Below, piece after piece: positions 44,763 to 54,575 of a stretch of DNA of 64,000 nt. How positions within the stretch are numbered: position 1 is the first letter of the stretch; each line of letters opens with the position of its first letter. A program made the translations under genes and the position numbers. This stretch comes from Sphingomonas aliaeris (lineage in GTDB: Bacteria > Pseudomonadota > Alphaproteobacteria > Sphingomonadales > Sphingomonadaceae), in NCBI RefSeq assembly GCF_016743815.1, contig NZ_CP061035.1:3717001-3781000 (forward strand), read 5' to 3'. The notes under the pieces were generated by a model that was not told where the DNA came from, searched no databases, and saw only the letters and a program-made list of their open reading frames with translations.

Positions 44763-45494
44763 GTGTTCGTGGTCGCAGGTCGCACGATTGCCGGGATTGC
44801 CATGGGGGTGCTGGTCGCCGCCGGCATCGCCGTTGCACCGGCGATCGGCGCGCCGGATAATGGCAATCGCGCGGAAAAGCGCGTGAGTCTCGCTCGCAGC
44901 GCTGGTTCTTTCACGCCCGCGTCGGCCGATCCGCGTCTGGCGGCAGTATTTGCGCGGGGCGGTCTGGACACGGCGGGCTTCAGCTTCACTCCGTCCGACT
45001 CGCGTCGCGCCGGCAGTCGCGCGGTCACGGTGGCGGTCCGCGCCCGCTCGACTCGCAGCGTGCTGAACGCCGAACGTAACTCCGCGGCGGCCAGCGTTGC
45101 GGCACCACAGGTCACGCTCGCGCCAATCGCCTACAACTTGGGCGTTGCAGTGGGCTGGAAGCGATTCGCCTTGTCCAGCGACGTGGCGCGCGTGGATATG
45201 GCGGGCCTGCCGGGCAGCCGCGAGCGTATGGATGTCGGCCTCAGCTATACCGGCAAGCGGTTCAGCGGTCAGGTAAAGGCAATCGCGGATCGTCCGCTGG
45301 CCGGTACACCGAAGCTGGTCGAGGAGGCCCCGGCCTATGCACTGGACGTCGGCGGCTCCTATTCGCTGACACGTAACCTCGCCGTTACGGCTGGCGTTCG
45401 GTACAAGAGCGAGCGTGACCGGCTGGAACGCCTGAAGGACGACAACCGCGTCGATAGCCAGGCCGTCTATATTGGAACCGCGTTCCGCTTCTGA
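44763..45494 (+). CDS. Putative outer-membrane beta-barrel protein
   Basis: A 243-residue exported protein with a signal peptide (VLVAAGIAVAPAIGA). The C-terminal half has alternating polar/hydrophobic strands (VGLSYTGKRFSGQVKAIA, YALDVGGSYSLTRNLAVTAG) and ends in F (YIGTAFRF), the usual end for barrel assembly. About 100 residues of low complexity lie between. It looks like a small porin-type barrel of sphingomonads. GTG 44763 is the start. No neighbour explains its role. Confidence 0.65.
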   Translation: MFVVAGRTIAGIAMGVLVAAGIAVAPAIGAPDNGNRAEKRVSLARSAGSFTPASADPRLAAVFARGGLDTAGFSFTPSDSRRAGSRAVTVAVRARSTRSVLNAERNSAAASVAAPQVTLAPIAYNLGVAVGWKRFALSSDVARVDMAGLPGSRERMDVGLSYTGKRFSGQVKAIADRPLAGTPKLVEEAPAYALDVGGSYSLTRNLAVTAGVRYKSERDRLERLKDDNRVDSQAVYIGTAFRF

Positions 45495-45833
45495 GACTCA
45501 GGTCCCGGTAGTTTCCACGTTGCACAGACCGTGGGTTTCATGCCGCCACGTCGGAGCAGTTGCGGCGGCCATAGTGACGCGAACGGAAACGCTGGAGCCT
45601 CCTTCTGCGACATGTCCCATGCCCCGGTTTTTCCGAGTGCGCCTGGGGTGACGATGTGTTCGTCCGATCCGTTCAAAAATACGACAGCCCATCAATCACT
45701 TCACGCGAATCGTCTGGATTCCAGCATGCTTCCCGCCCCGTTCGTGCTGAGCCTGTCGAAGCGCCTGTCCTGCTGCCTCGACCTCTGACATGCTCAGGAC
45801 GAACGGTTGGTGGGGACAACATTATGTCTCGCG
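45495..45833. other. Gene-free stretch between barrel protein and thiamine-phosphate synthase-like gene
   Basis: About 340 bases with no convincing gene on either strand. It contains one intact dispersed palindromic repeat (45738-45806, listed separately). The short frames across it have no recognisable content. Confidence 0.6.
45738..45806. repeat. Dispersed palindromic repeat (REP-like), copy 2
   Basis: The left arm is CCGTTCGTGCTGAGC and the right arm GCTCAGGACGAACGG, with GCCTGTCGAAGCGCCTGTCC-like sequence between them. It is the most complete unbroken copy in the window. Its right junction reads CATGCTCAGGACGA, so it lacks the TTCGACAAG half that the IS110 guide would match. Confidence 0.78.
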
Positions 45834-46421
45834 TCACGGCATGCATTTAGGGCGGCGGCGGACAGGCTTGGACTCGTCGCCAAGCCACGCATCGATCGCG
45901 GCCCATCCGTAGAAGCCTAACGGTCGCACCCGCCTGAACCGTGCTTCGTTCATCCCGCCCAGAGCGATGACCGGCACCGGTACTCCACGGATACGAAAGG
46001 CGGCGCGAATCGCACCGGACCCGCGCGAACCCGGATGCGATCGGGTGGCGAAGATCGGCGAGGCAAATAACAGGTCGGCACCCGCCCGGACCCCGGCGAG
46101 CGCTTCGATCCGATCATGTGCGGGCCACGTGCGGATTTGTCCGGACCCCGTTACGCCCTGCCGCCTATAACGGCCATGCACGCCCTGCTCCCGGCCGAGA
46201 CGTACAAGACCAGCCCGGACCAGCACCAGCCTGCGCGATCGTGCTACCCGCTCCACTCGGGCGAACAGCACACGTCGCTCGGCCGGAGACGTCGCATAAT
46301 GGCGGAAGACGACTCCAGACCCCAGCGGCAATTGTTCGAGCGCCTGCCACAGTCCGTCGCCCATTCGCTCGTCGGTCATCAGCCACAGGCGCGGCAGCTT
46401 GCTGGGGTGGCGGCGTGGCAC
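45834..46421 (-). CDS. Thiamine-phosphate synthase-like protein (ThiE/TenI fold)
   Basis: A 195-residue TIM-barrel protein of the ThiE/TenI type. Visible are PRLWLMTDERMGDGLWQALE at the start, LLFASPIFATRSHPGSRG in the phosphate-pyrophosphate region, and VPVIALGGMNEARFRRV near the end. Key ThiE residues are not all clear, so a TenI-like role is possible. GTG 46421 is chosen because the further upstream frame is antisense to yggS. It is divergent from yggS. Confidence 0.75.
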   Translation of the reverse strand: MPRRHPSKLPRLWLMTDERMGDGLWQALEQLPLGSGVVFRHYATSPAERRVLFARVERVARSRRLVLVRAGLVRLGREQGVHGRYRRQGVTGSGQIRTWPAHDRIEALAGVRAGADLLFASPIFATRSHPGSRGSGAIRAAFRIRGVPVPVIALGGMNEARFRRVRPLGFYGWAAIDAWLGDESKPVRRRPKCMP

Positions 46422-46442
46422 GACGCTGCCTATAGCACGCCG

Positions 46443-47111
46443 ATGCCCGCACACGATCCCGCAACCGAACTCAAAACCGTCCGCCAGTCGATCGCGCACG
46501 CGGCGGTGCTGGCCACCCGCAAGCCCGAATACGTGACCTTGATCGCCGTATCGAAGACGCAGCAGCCAGATGCCATTCTTCCGCTGCTGGCGGCGGGCCA
46601 GCGCGATTTCGGCGAAAACCGGGTTCAGGAGGCTGAGGCCAAATGGCCAGCATTGCGCGCCGACTATCCAGATACGGTGCTGCATCTGATTGGTCAGTTG
46701 CAGTCGAACAAGGCCGAGGATGCGGTCACTCTTTTCGATGCAATCCATTCTGTCGACCGGCCGTCGCTGGTCGCGGCACTCGGCAAGGCGATGGACAAGA
46801 CCGGCAAACGCCCAGCGTGCTTCATCCAGGTGAATATTGGCGAGGAGGACCAGAAAGGCGGCTGCGCGATCGGCGATCTGCCCGCTTTGCTGGCTGCCGC
46901 GAACGATGCCGGCCTGCCTGTTGCCGGATTGATGGCGATCCCGCCAGCAGACACCGAAGCTGCGCCATATTTCGCGTTGCTGGCAAAGCTGGCGCGGGAG
47001 TCCGGGCTAGCGGGGCTCAGCATGGGGATGTCGAGCGATTTCGAAACGGCCGTCATGATCGGCGCGACGCATGTGCGCGTCGGATCGGCCTTGTTCGGAG
47101 CGCGCTCATGA
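46443..47111 (+). CDS. PLP homeostasis protein (YggS/PLPBP family)
   Basis: A 222-residue PLP-binding barrel that keeps vitamin B6 and amino acid pools balanced. The PLP lysine is in LIAVSKTQQPD, with FGENRVQEAEAKW, HLIGQLQSNKAEDAV and LSMGMSSDFETAVMIGATHV(RVG) following. ATG 46443 is the start; the longer frame upstream is a shadow. The stop overlaps the HAD gene. Confidence 0.94.
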   Translation: MPAHDPATELKTVRQSIAHAAVLATRKPEYVTLIAVSKTQQPDAILPLLAAGQRDFGENRVQEAEAKWPALRADYPDTVLHLIGQLQSNKAEDAVTLFDAIHSVDRPSLVAALGKAMDKTGKRPACFIQVNIGEEDQKGGCAIGDLPALLAAANDAGLPVAGLMAIPPADTEAAPYFALLAKLARESGLAGLSMGMSSDFETAVMIGATHVRVGSALFGARS

Positions 47112-47770
47112 AATTTTCCGCGCTGATCTTCGATTTTGACGGCGTCCTGATCGAAAGCGAATTGGTCGGGAACCGCCAGATCGCGGCCTATCTGACCAGT
47201 ATCGGGCATCCGACCACGACCGAGCAGTCGATGGCGAAGTTCATGGGCCTGGCGGGTGCCGATTTTATCGGCGCGGTCGAGGCTTGGATCGGCCGCACCC
47301 TGCCGGACGATTTCCACAGCGCGCGCAAGGCCGAGGACGAGCGCGTCATGGCGTCGGGGATCGATGCGGTGGCGGGCGCGGTGGCATTCGTGCGCGGGTT
47401 GCCAAGCGATTTACCGGTCGCCATCGCATCGTCGAGCTCGGTCGCGTGGATCGAACGGCATCTGGATCATATCGGGCTGCGCGACCGGTTCGGCGCGATG
47501 ATCTTCTCCGGCCGCGAACATGTTACGCGCGGCAAGCCGGCGCCCGACCTTTATCTCTTCGCGGCCCGTGCGCTCGGCGTGGATATCGCCCACTGCGCGA
47601 TCATCGAGGATTCACCGGTCGGCGCGACGGGTGCAGTCGCGTCTGGCGGGCATGTCATCGGTTTCGTCGGCGGCAGCCATTGTGCGCCCGATCATGCGGA
47701 TCGACTGCAAGCGATCGGAGTGCAGGATATTGCCGGGAGCTTCGACGAGATCGCCTTGCTCGTTGCCTAG
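47108..47770 (+). CDS. HAD-family phosphatase (beta-phosphoglucomutase-like)
   Basis: A 220-residue HAD hydrolase. Motif I is LIFDFDGVLIESE, motif II the SSSS in VAIASSSSVAWI, and motif IV IIEDSPVGATGAVASG, with Lys in GKPAPDLYLFAA. The cap is of the helical C1 type as in phosphoglucomutase-like enzymes, so it probably removes phosphate from a sugar phosphate. ATG 47108 overlaps the yggS stop by 4 bases. ribA ends convergently against it. Confidence 0.9.
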   Translation: MKFSALIFDFDGVLIESELVGNRQIAAYLTSIGHPTTTEQSMAKFMGLAGADFIGAVEAWIGRTLPDDFHSARKAEDERVMASGIDAVAGAVAFVRGLPSDLPVAIASSSSVAWIERHLDHIGLRDRFGAMIFSGREHVTRGKPAPDLYLFAARALGVDIAHCAIIEDSPVGATGAVASGGHVIGFVGGSHCAPDHADRLQAIGVQDIAGSFDEIALLVA

Positions 47771-48828
47771 AATTGATGCCCGGTCCGGTCGCGTTTCGTG
47801 GCGAGATACTTCTCGTTATGCGGATTGGCGGGCAGGACATGCGGAACGCGCTCGACCACCGAGATCCCGGCGCCCTCAAGCTGCGCGACCTTTTCCGGAT
47901 TGTTGGTCAGCAACCGGACGGCACGCTGCCCGAGCAGTTCGAGCATGCGAGCGGCGACACGGAAGTTGCGTGAATCCACCGCAAACCCCAGTCTTGTATT
48001 GGCATCGACCGTATCGAACCCCTGATCCTGCAGGGCGTAAGCGCGCAGCTTGTTGATCAGGCCGATTCCCCGGCCTTCCTGCCGCAGATACAATAGGATG
48101 CCCCAACCGCTTTCCGCGATCGCCGCAATGGCGGCATCAAGTTGCGGACCGCAGTCGCATTTCAGACTGCCGAGCATATCGCCCGTCAGGCATTCGCTGT
48201 GCAGCCGGACCAAAGCCGGCTCGCCATTGGGCGTGCCGATCAGCAGTGCGATATGCTCTCCCGGCATTTCCGGCGTACGGAACGCGACGATCTCTGCATC
48301 CTCCGCCCGTCCGATCGGCAGGCGCGCGCGGGTGGCGATCGACAGCCGCGCCGCATCCTCGTGCGAGTCAATGTCGTCGATGTCGAGGGTCAGGTCGGCC
48401 GTTCCGCCGGGGATCGCGAAGAATGCGGGCAGCAATCCCCCGATCCGCGCCAAGCGTAGCGCAGCCGTGCCGACATCCTGCTGCGATAGGGTTATAGCGC
48501 GAAACGGGCCCTTTAACGGCGTCCGAAGGTCGAATTGCGGATCGGCCAAGGCCGTCGCGGTGGCGAAGTCGAGCCAGGTGACGCGTTCCACCAGCACCGG
48601 CGCATCGGGGACCGCCGCCTCGATCTGATTGGCAAGCTTCAGCGTGAAGGCGCGGCCGGCAGAGAGCAATACGGGCGCGGTCCCGTCCGGGTCGAACGCG
48701 GCTAGGCGCACGGGATCGGCCGTCTCGATCGGCAGCAACGCGACGGTTCCCCCCGCCCCTGCAATGGCGATCGGCCAGCCGCGACGCAATGCGTCGATCG
48801 CCAGTGCGGCGCGGTGCGCGTCGTTCAA
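47767..48828 (-). CDS. ribA: GTP cyclohydrolase II
   Basis: RibA opens the GTP ring in riboflavin synthesis. The 353-residue protein has an N-terminal extension of about 150 residues and the C-terminal catalytic domain. The domain shows the zinc motif HSECLTGDMLGSLKCDCG, the catalytic EGRGIGLINKLRAYALQDQG and RLLTNNPEKVAQLEGAGI. TTG 48828 is the start because it overlaps the exonuclease stop (TTGA), and upstream frame residues are antisense to that gene. No ribB domain signature is clear in the extension. Confidence 0.93.
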   Translation of the reverse strand: MNDAHRAALAIDALRRGWPIAIAGAGGTVALLPIETADPVRLAAFDPDGTAPVLLSAGRAFTLKLANQIEAAVPDAPVLVERVTWLDFATATALADPQFDLRTPLKGPFRAITLSQQDVGTAALRLARIGGLLPAFFAIPGGTADLTLDIDDIDSHEDAARLSIATRARLPIGRAEDAEIVAFRTPEMPGEHIALLIGTPNGEPALVRLHSECLTGDMLGSLKCDCGPQLDAAIAAIAESGWGILLYLRQEGRGIGLINKLRAYALQDQGFDTVDANTRLGFAVDSRNFRVAARMLELLGQRAVRLLTNNPEKVAQLEGAGISVVERVPHVLPANPHNEKYLATKRDRTGHQF

Positions 48829-49619
48829 AATGCGAACTCGGTCATGATCGGAATGTGGTCCGATGGTTTCAGCCAAGACCGGCAATCTTCGAAAACCGTG
48901 TGCGACACCGCCTGTGCGGCGACATCCGCGGTCGCCCACATATGATCCAGCCTGCGGCCCCGATCGTTCGCAGTATAATCCGGCGAGCGATAACTCCACC
49001 ATGTATGCAGTCGTGCCGGGGCGGGGTGAAAATGCCGCCCCAGATCGACCCAGTCGTTCGACTGTTTGAAGCGGTTGAGGGCCTCGATCTCGATCGCGGT
49101 ATGGCTGACCGTATTGAGCAATTGCTTGTGGCTCCACACGTCGGATTCGAGCGGGGCGATGTTGAAGTCGCCGGTGATGATCGTAGGCGTGGTCAGGTTC
49201 GTCGACCAATCGGTCATCCGATCTATGAAATCCAGTTTCTGGCCGAATTTCGGATTGGCGTCGCGGTCCGGAATGTCACCGCCCGCGGGCACATAGACAT
49301 TGTCCAGCCGAACGCCGTTCGGCAGCCGCACGCCGACATGCCGCGCCTCCATATTCGCCTGCCAGTCGTACCGGTCGTCCTCGACCAGCGGAATGCGTGA
49401 CAGGATCGCGACGCCGTGATGCATCTTTTGACCGTGGAGCAGGATCTGGTCGTATCCCAATGCGCGGAACGGTGCCGCGGGGAAATCGCCGTCGATCACC
49501 TTGGTTTCCTGCAGACATAATATGTCCGGACAGACTTCGCGCAGGAACCGTTCGACGATCTCGATGCGGAAACGGACGGAATTGATGTTCCAGGAAACGA
49601 TCTTGAGCGGCTGCGCCAT
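48825..49619 (-). CDS. xth: Exodeoxyribonuclease III
   Basis: A 264-residue Mg-dependent exonuclease/AP endonuclease. It begins with KIVSWNINSVRFRIEIV, has CLQETKVIDGDFP, ITGDFNIAPLESDVW and the C-terminal RRLDHMWATADV and SDHIPIMTEF, so all catalytic residues are present. ATG 49619 (MAQPLKIVSWN) is preferred over 49637. ribA follows with a 4-base overlap. Confidence 0.95.
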   Translation of the reverse strand: MAQPLKIVSWNINSVRFRIEIVERFLREVCPDILCLQETKVIDGDFPAAPFRALGYDQILLHGQKMHHGVAILSRIPLVEDDRYDWQANMEARHVGVRLPNGVRLDNVYVPAGGDIPDRDANPKFGQKLDFIDRMTDWSTNLTTPTIITGDFNIAPLESDVWSHKQLLNTVSHTAIEIEALNRFKQSNDWVDLGRHFHPAPARLHTWWSYRSPDYTANDRGRRLDHMWATADVAAQAVSHTVFEDCRSWLKPSDHIPIMTEFAF

Positions 49620-49725
49620 GGCCCGGCATGTAGCCACGCGGCGGGCGCAGCACCAGTGGCTGGTTCTTCAAACCTCGATCAATGCGCCTTACCGGCTTCA
49701 GATCCAAAGATATCGAAGCCTCTGA

Positions 49726-49752
49726 AAGACGAAAGGCCCCCGCTCCGGGGGC
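49726..49752 (-). terminator. Rho-independent terminator on the reverse strand (after lolA)
   Basis: Read on the reverse strand, GCCCCCG and CGGGGGC pair across a 3-base loop and are followed by CCTTTCGTCTTT. This fits a terminator for the lolA transcript. The rest of the 49638-49891 gap holds no gene that I can support. Confidence 0.7.
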
Positions 49753-49891
49753 ATGGAGCGAGGGCCGACCTAGCGTTCGTCACGCAGGCGGGATGGGAAC
49801 CTAAATCCGAGCAACAGGGGGAAAATCCCGAACCGCTCCGCATCCGCACGACTGCCTTTAGGGCAGCAAACCTGTCGCCAATATGAATGGA

Positions 49892-50500
49892 TTAGCGTCT
49901 GGGACCGGAATTCCGCCGCGGATCGTTGAAGCGGAACGTTCCGTCGCTGATCGGTGCGTTAAATTGCTGATTCGTGAGCCGTAGCGTCGTCCGGTTGTTC
50001 TGCGCATCGAGTGCGACCCAGCCTTGCAGCATCAAGCCACCCGGCGCGGATGCATTGCGCGCGAACACAAGCGTGATGCGGCCATATTCGGGATGCTTCG
50101 GATCGGCCGCCTCGACCGAGATGATACGCGGATCGTTACCCGGCACGACCCGCGCGACCTTCGTCATGTCGCGCGTCGGATCCAGCAGAACGCCGAGCGG
50201 GGAATTGCCGATCGGCCAGCGCTGTTTCTGGCCGACAGAATAATCCAGGAACCACAACGCCTTGCCGTCACCGACGATCAGGATCGGCACGCCCTTTTCA
50301 TACTGAAAGCGGATCTTGCCCGGCTTCTTCAGCGTCAGCGTGCCGGTGAGCACCTTGCCCACCCTATCGGTCTGCGTGAAACTGGCGGTCATGCTCTGGA
50401 CCGCTTGCAAATGAGACTGGACGAGCCCGAGATCGCCCGGTGCGATCGCGGCAACCAGGACGGGCGCGACGGCAAGGGCGGCGATGTAGCGGAAGTTCAC
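49892..50500 (-). CDS. lolA: Outer-membrane lipoprotein carrier protein LolA
   Basis: LolA carries lipoproteins across the periplasm from LolCDE to the outer membrane. The 202-residue protein has a signal peptide (ALAVAPVLVAAIAPG), then QAVQSMTASFTQTDRVGKVL and TGTLTLKKPGKIRFQYEKG, and GKALWFLDYSVGQKQRWPI. It is a standalone gene between ftsK and xth on the reverse strand, with its own terminator. Confidence 0.92.
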   Translation of the reverse strand: MNFRYIAALAVAPVLVAAIAPGDLGLVQSHLQAVQSMTASFTQTDRVGKVLTGTLTLKKPGKIRFQYEKGVPILIVGDGKALWFLDYSVGQKQRWPIGNSPLGVLLDPTRDMTKVARVVPGNDPRIISVEAADPKHPEYGRITLVFARNASAPGGLMLQGWVALDAQNNRTTLRLTNQQFNAPISDGTFRFNDPRRNSGPRR

Positions 50501-50641
50501 GGAATTCTCCTGAAAGACAGACGGGACGCACTGCCGGTGCGGCGTTGAACCCGTTCTGAACGTTCCAACACCGATCCCTTTCCGACCGATCGGACGAATG
50601 CCGGTTCGGCAGGCCCAGACATCACGGTCACCGCCTGTCGT

Positions 50642-52957
50642 TCAGAGCGGATTTCCGTCGCGATCGCGCAGCACTTCGCGGCGGCCGACATGGTCGGGAC
50701 GGCCGACGATGCCGTCTTTCTCCATGCGTTCGATCAGCCGCGCCGCGCTGTTATAGCCGACGCGTAACTGACGTTGCAGCCAACTGGTCGATGCCTTCTG
50801 GCTTTCCACGACCAATTGGATCGCGCTGCGATATTGCTGGTCCTCCGCGGAATCCTCGCCGTCCGGTGCCCCATCCAGCGCGAAGCCGTCCTCCGGTTCC
50901 TCGGTGACGGACTGGATGTAATCGGGCTTGCCCTGCCCGCGCCAGTGATCCGCCACCGCGCGCACCTCGTCGTCGCTGACGAACGGCCCGTGGACGCGCA
51001 CCGTGCCCTTGCCGCCGGGCATATACAGCATGTCGCCCTTGCCCAGCAGCTGTTCGGCGCCCTGTTCGCCCAGGATCGTCCGCGAATCGATCTTCGACGT
51101 GACGTGGAAGCTGATGCGCGTCGGCAGGTTGGCCTTGATGACGCCGGTGATGACATCGACCGAGGGTCGCTGCGTCGCCATAATCAGGTGAATGCCCGCC
51201 GCACGCGCCTTCTGCGCCAGACGCTGGATGAGGAATTCGACTTCCTTGCCCGCGGTCATCATCAGATCGGCCAGCTCGTCGACGATCACCACGATCTGCG
51301 GCAACGGGACGAAGTCGAGCGTTTCCTCTTCGTAGATCGGCTGGCGCGTATCGGGGTCGTACCCCGTCTGCACCTTGCGTCCCAACGGCTGCCCCTTGGC
51401 CTTCGCCGCCCGCACCTTGTCGTTGAAGCTGGCAAGGCTGCGCACGCCGACCGACGACATCTGGCGATAGCGGTCCTCCATCTGCTCGACCGCCCATTTC
51501 AGCGCGCGGACCGACTTGGCCGGGTCGGTGACGACCGGGGACAATAGATGCGGGATATCGTCGTACATGCTGAGTTCCAGCATCTTCGGATCGATCATGA
51601 TCATGCGGCACTGGTCCGGCGTCAGCCGGTACAGCAACGACAGGATCATGCAGTTCAGCCCGACCGACTTGCCCGAGCCGGTGGTACCTGCGACGAGCAG
51701 GTGCGGCATCGGTGCCAGATCGGCGATGACGGGGTCGCCCGCGATGTTCTTGCCCAGCACCAGTGGCAGCGACGCGGACTGATCCTCGAACGTCTGCGAT
51801 GCGATCAGTTCGTGCAGCCCGACGGTCTCGCGACGTGTGTTGGGCAATTCGATGCCGATCACGGTGCGCCCCGGAATCGTCGCGACGCGCGCGGAGATCG
51901 CCGACATGTTGCGCGCGATATCGTCGGCCAGCTGGATCACGCGGCTCGCCTTGATGCCGCTAGCCGGTTCCAGTTCGTACATCGTGACGACCGGACCGGG
52001 GCGAACCTCGACGATCGATCCCTTGACGTGGAAATCGTCCAACACCGATTCGAGCAAGCGCGCATTGCGCTCCAGCGACGCCTTGTCGATCGCCGCGCCG
52101 GGTGCCGGCGGCGCGGGAACGAGCAGGTCGATCGACGGCAGGCGGTAATTATTGTCGCGCAGATCGAGTCGCTCCTGCTGCGCCTTCGGCTTGGCGACGG
52201 ACGGCGCGACGTTGCGATCGGCGATCACCGGGCCGGGCCGGGCATCGGGCATCGCCACGGCACGCGGCGCGGGGGCGGACTTTCGCGCCGGTTCAGCCAC
52301 CACATCGTCTTCGTCGAATTCGTCCGCATCGGCGATCAGGCGCGGTTGTGCCTTAAACCGCGGCAGGCTGGGCAATCGCGGGCGGGTCAGCGCGATCTGC
52401 AGGCTGCGCGCCCATATCACCAACCCCACGATCCCGGCCAGCAGTCCGACGGCGCGGCCGGTCCACAGGATCGCGGTCGTATCGCCGATGAAACCGATCG
52501 CCCAATGCAACGCCTCGGCCAGGCCGAGCCCCATTACGCCGCCCCATCCAGCGGGCAATGCCAGCACGGACGATGCGGCGAAGAACGATATCGCGGTACC
52601 GATCAGCACCGCTCCGAGCACCCCGCCGCCCAGCATGCGCACCCAGCGCCCGGCCGGTTCGTCCCGCCACAGCCGCAAAGCGACGATCGGCGCGATCGGC
52701 AACAGCAGCACGACCGTCCAGCCGAACAGCGACAAAGCGAGATCGGCGAACCAAGCGCCCGGCAAGCCCAGCCAATTCTCCGCCGGGCCACCGGCCGCGG
52801 TGTTCAGCGACGGGTCGCCCGAATGATAGCTGGCCAGCGCGATGACCATAACGATCGTCGCGCAGAACAGCGCCAGCGCACCCAGCAGCGCGCTGCTGCG
52901 CACCGCCCCCGCTTTCACCGTCTCGCGCCACAGCGCTGGTCGAGCCCGGCTCGCCAT
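50642..52957 (-). CDS. ftsK: DNA translocase FtsK
   Basis: FtsK pumps DNA at the septum so that sister chromosomes separate. The 771-residue protein has four or more N-terminal membrane spans (to about residue 185), a charged linker, and the motor with Walker A AGTTGSGKSVGLN and Walker B PQIVVIVDELADLMMTAGKE. The C-terminal gamma domain ASTSWLQRQLRVGYNSAARLI reads the KOPS sequence. ATG 52957 (MASRARPALW) is the start; the frame upstream is a shadow of ubiH. Linker length is shorter than in enteric bacteria. Confidence 0.95.
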   Translation of the reverse strand: MASRARPALWRETVKAGAVRSSALLGALALFCATIVMVIALASYHSGDPSLNTAAGGPAENWLGLPGAWFADLALSLFGWTVVLLLPIAPIVALRLWRDEPAGRWVRMLGGGVLGAVLIGTAISFFAASSVLALPAGWGGVMGLGLAEALHWAIGFIGDTTAILWTGRAVGLLAGIVGLVIWARSLQIALTRPRLPSLPRFKAQPRLIADADEFDEDDVVAEPARKSAPAPRAVAMPDARPGPVIADRNVAPSVAKPKAQQERLDLRDNNYRLPSIDLLVPAPPAPGAAIDKASLERNARLLESVLDDFHVKGSIVEVRPGPVVTMYELEPASGIKASRVIQLADDIARNMSAISARVATIPGRTVIGIELPNTRRETVGLHELIASQTFEDQSASLPLVLGKNIAGDPVIADLAPMPHLLVAGTTGSGKSVGLNCMILSLLYRLTPDQCRMIMIDPKMLELSMYDDIPHLLSPVVTDPAKSVRALKWAVEQMEDRYRQMSSVGVRSLASFNDKVRAAKAKGQPLGRKVQTGYDPDTRQPIYEEETLDFVPLPQIVVIVDELADLMMTAGKEVEFLIQRLAQKARAAGIHLIMATQRPSVDVITGVIKANLPTRISFHVTSKIDSRTILGEQGAEQLLGKGDMLYMPGGKGTVRVHGPFVSDDEVRAVADHWRGQGKPDYIQSVTEEPEDGFALDGAPDGEDSAEDQQYRSAIQLVVESQKASTSWLQRQLRVGYNSAARLIERMEKDGIVGRPDHVGRREVLRDRDGNPL

Positions 52958-53111
52958 GATCTTGTCCCCGTCTGTCCGCTGTTCGTTCCCGAAATCATCC
53001 GCTTTCGGGAGTCCGGCGTCAAGATGCCGCGCTTTTTGGGACGGCTGGATATGGTCGCTGGCGCAGCGCTTTGGATTGGCAGCGCGGCCGCAGCGGCCTA
53101 GGGTCGCCGTC

Positions 53112-54329
53112 ATGGAAAAAGCAGATGTTATCATCTTGGGCGGCGGACTGGTCGGCAGCGCGTTGGCCGTCGCGCTCGATAAGCATGGGATGCGCGCGAT
53201 CGTCGTCGATATCGCGGATCCAGACGTGATCCACGCCGCCGGTTTCGACGGACGTGCCTCCGCTATCGCCAGCGCGCCGTATCGGATGCTCGGCACGATC
53301 GGGGTCCTCGATCGCCTCGAGGGCCAAGGCTGTCCGATCGCGGGCATACGCGTCAGCGACGGTCTGGAACCCGGGGCGCTCGATTTCGAACCCGGCTCGG
53401 ATGACGGTGCGCTCGGCCATATGTTCGAGAACCGGCTGTTGCGGCGCGCGCTGTACGATGCCGCGGTGGCGGCGCCGAATGTCGATCTGCGCATGAAGAC
53501 ACGCGCGGTCTCCGTCGATCGCGGCGAACACGGCGTAGTGGCGACGCTCGATTCGGGCGCGACGGTGTCCGCGCCGTTGCTGATCGCGGCGGAGGGGCGG
53601 AATTCCCCGACTCGCGACGCCGCCGGTATCCGTACCGCGCGCTGGACGTACGATCACGCCGCGATCGTCACCTCGCTGCACCACGAACATAGCCATGAGA
53701 ATATCGCGTTCGAGATCTTCTATCCGCAAGGCCCGTTCGCGATCCTGCCGCTGAACGACGATGCCGACGGACACCGCTCCGCGATCGTCTGGTCGGTGTC
53801 GCGGGCCGAGGCGCCGGGCATGTTGAAACTGTCCGAACGCGGCTTCCTGGCGGAGGCGGAGAAGAAGATGGGTGGGTTCCTCGGCCGGTTGGGGCCATTG
53901 GGCGCTCGCTCCAGCTATCCGCTCGGCTTTCATCATGCGGCGCAGATCGTGTCGAACCGGCTAGCACTCGTCGGGGACGCGGCGCACGGTATCCACCCGA
54001 TCGCGGGACAGGGCGTCAATGTCGGCTTCCGCGACGTGGCGACATTGGTCGAGGTATTGGTGGAGGGAAAACGCCTCGGCCTCGATCTGGGCGACCCGGC
54101 ACTGCTCGCGCGCTACCAGCGCTGGCGCAGTCTGGACACGTTAATGGTGTCTGTGGCGACGGACGGCCTGCAGCGCCTGTTCGGCATCCCCGGCAAGACC
54201 GCCAACGCCGCCCGCCGCTTCGGTCTGTCGGCGGTGCAGAAGCTGCCCGCGCTGAAGGATCGCTTCATGGCCGAAGCGCGAGGTGAAAGTGGTGAAGTGC
54301 CGAAGTTGTTGCAGGGGATGAAAGTCTAG
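53112..54329 (+). CDS. UbiH/UbiF/COQ6-family FAD monooxygenase
   Basis: A 405-residue flavin hydroxylase, probably of ubiquinone synthesis. It starts with ADVIILGGGLVGSALAVALDKHG, has FDGRASAIASAPYRML in the family pattern, and the second FAD motif LALVGDAAHGIHPIAGQGVNVGF-type sequence (about residue 285-305). Which ring position it oxidises (UbiH, UbiF or UbiL type) cannot be judged by eye. It is divergent from ftsK with about 150 bases between. Confidence 0.9.
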   Translation: MEKADVIILGGGLVGSALAVALDKHGMRAIVVDIADPDVIHAAGFDGRASAIASAPYRMLGTIGVLDRLEGQGCPIAGIRVSDGLEPGALDFEPGSDDGALGHMFENRLLRRALYDAAVAAPNVDLRMKTRAVSVDRGEHGVVATLDSGATVSAPLLIAAEGRNSPTRDAAGIRTARWTYDHAAIVTSLHHEHSHENIAFEIFYPQGPFAILPLNDDADGHRSAIVWSVSRAEAPGMLKLSERGFLAEAEKKMGGFLGRLGPLGARSSYPLGFHHAAQIVSNRLALVGDAAHGIHPIAGQGVNVGFRDVATLVEVLVEGKRLGLDLGDPALLARYQRWRSLDTLMVSVATDGLQRLFGIPGKTANAARRFGLSAVQKLPALKDRFMAEARGESGEVPKLLQGMKV

Positions 54330-54372
54330 GATCGTTCGAGGTTTAAGGCGAACCGTCGCTTCTCCCGTCCAT

Positions 54373-54481
54373 CGTCACCCCGGACTCGTTCCGGGGTCCA
54401 CGGTTCGGCCCCGGGTATCGGCGAGAGGCTCCAGGGCACCGTTCGCGGCAGGGTGGACCCCAGAACGAGTCCGAGATGACG
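54373..54481. repeat. Large dispersed inverted repeat (GTCACCCCGGA type)
   Basis: Arms of about 29 bases face each other: the left starts CGTCACCCCGGACTCG (54373-54401), the right ends CGAGTCCGAGATGACG (54453-54481). They differ at a few positions, and about 50 bases lie between. It is the common palindromic repeat of sphingomonad intergenic DNA. It sits between ubiH and the split repeat that holds the IS110 element; 54330-54575 has no gene. Confidence 0.75.
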
Positions 54482-54575
54482 GTTGGAGAAAGTCCCGTTC
54501 CACGATCTCGAAGTTCGATCGGCCGCCTGCCGGCCGCTTTCTACTCACCCTTCAGCCGGATGCCTTCACCCAAAA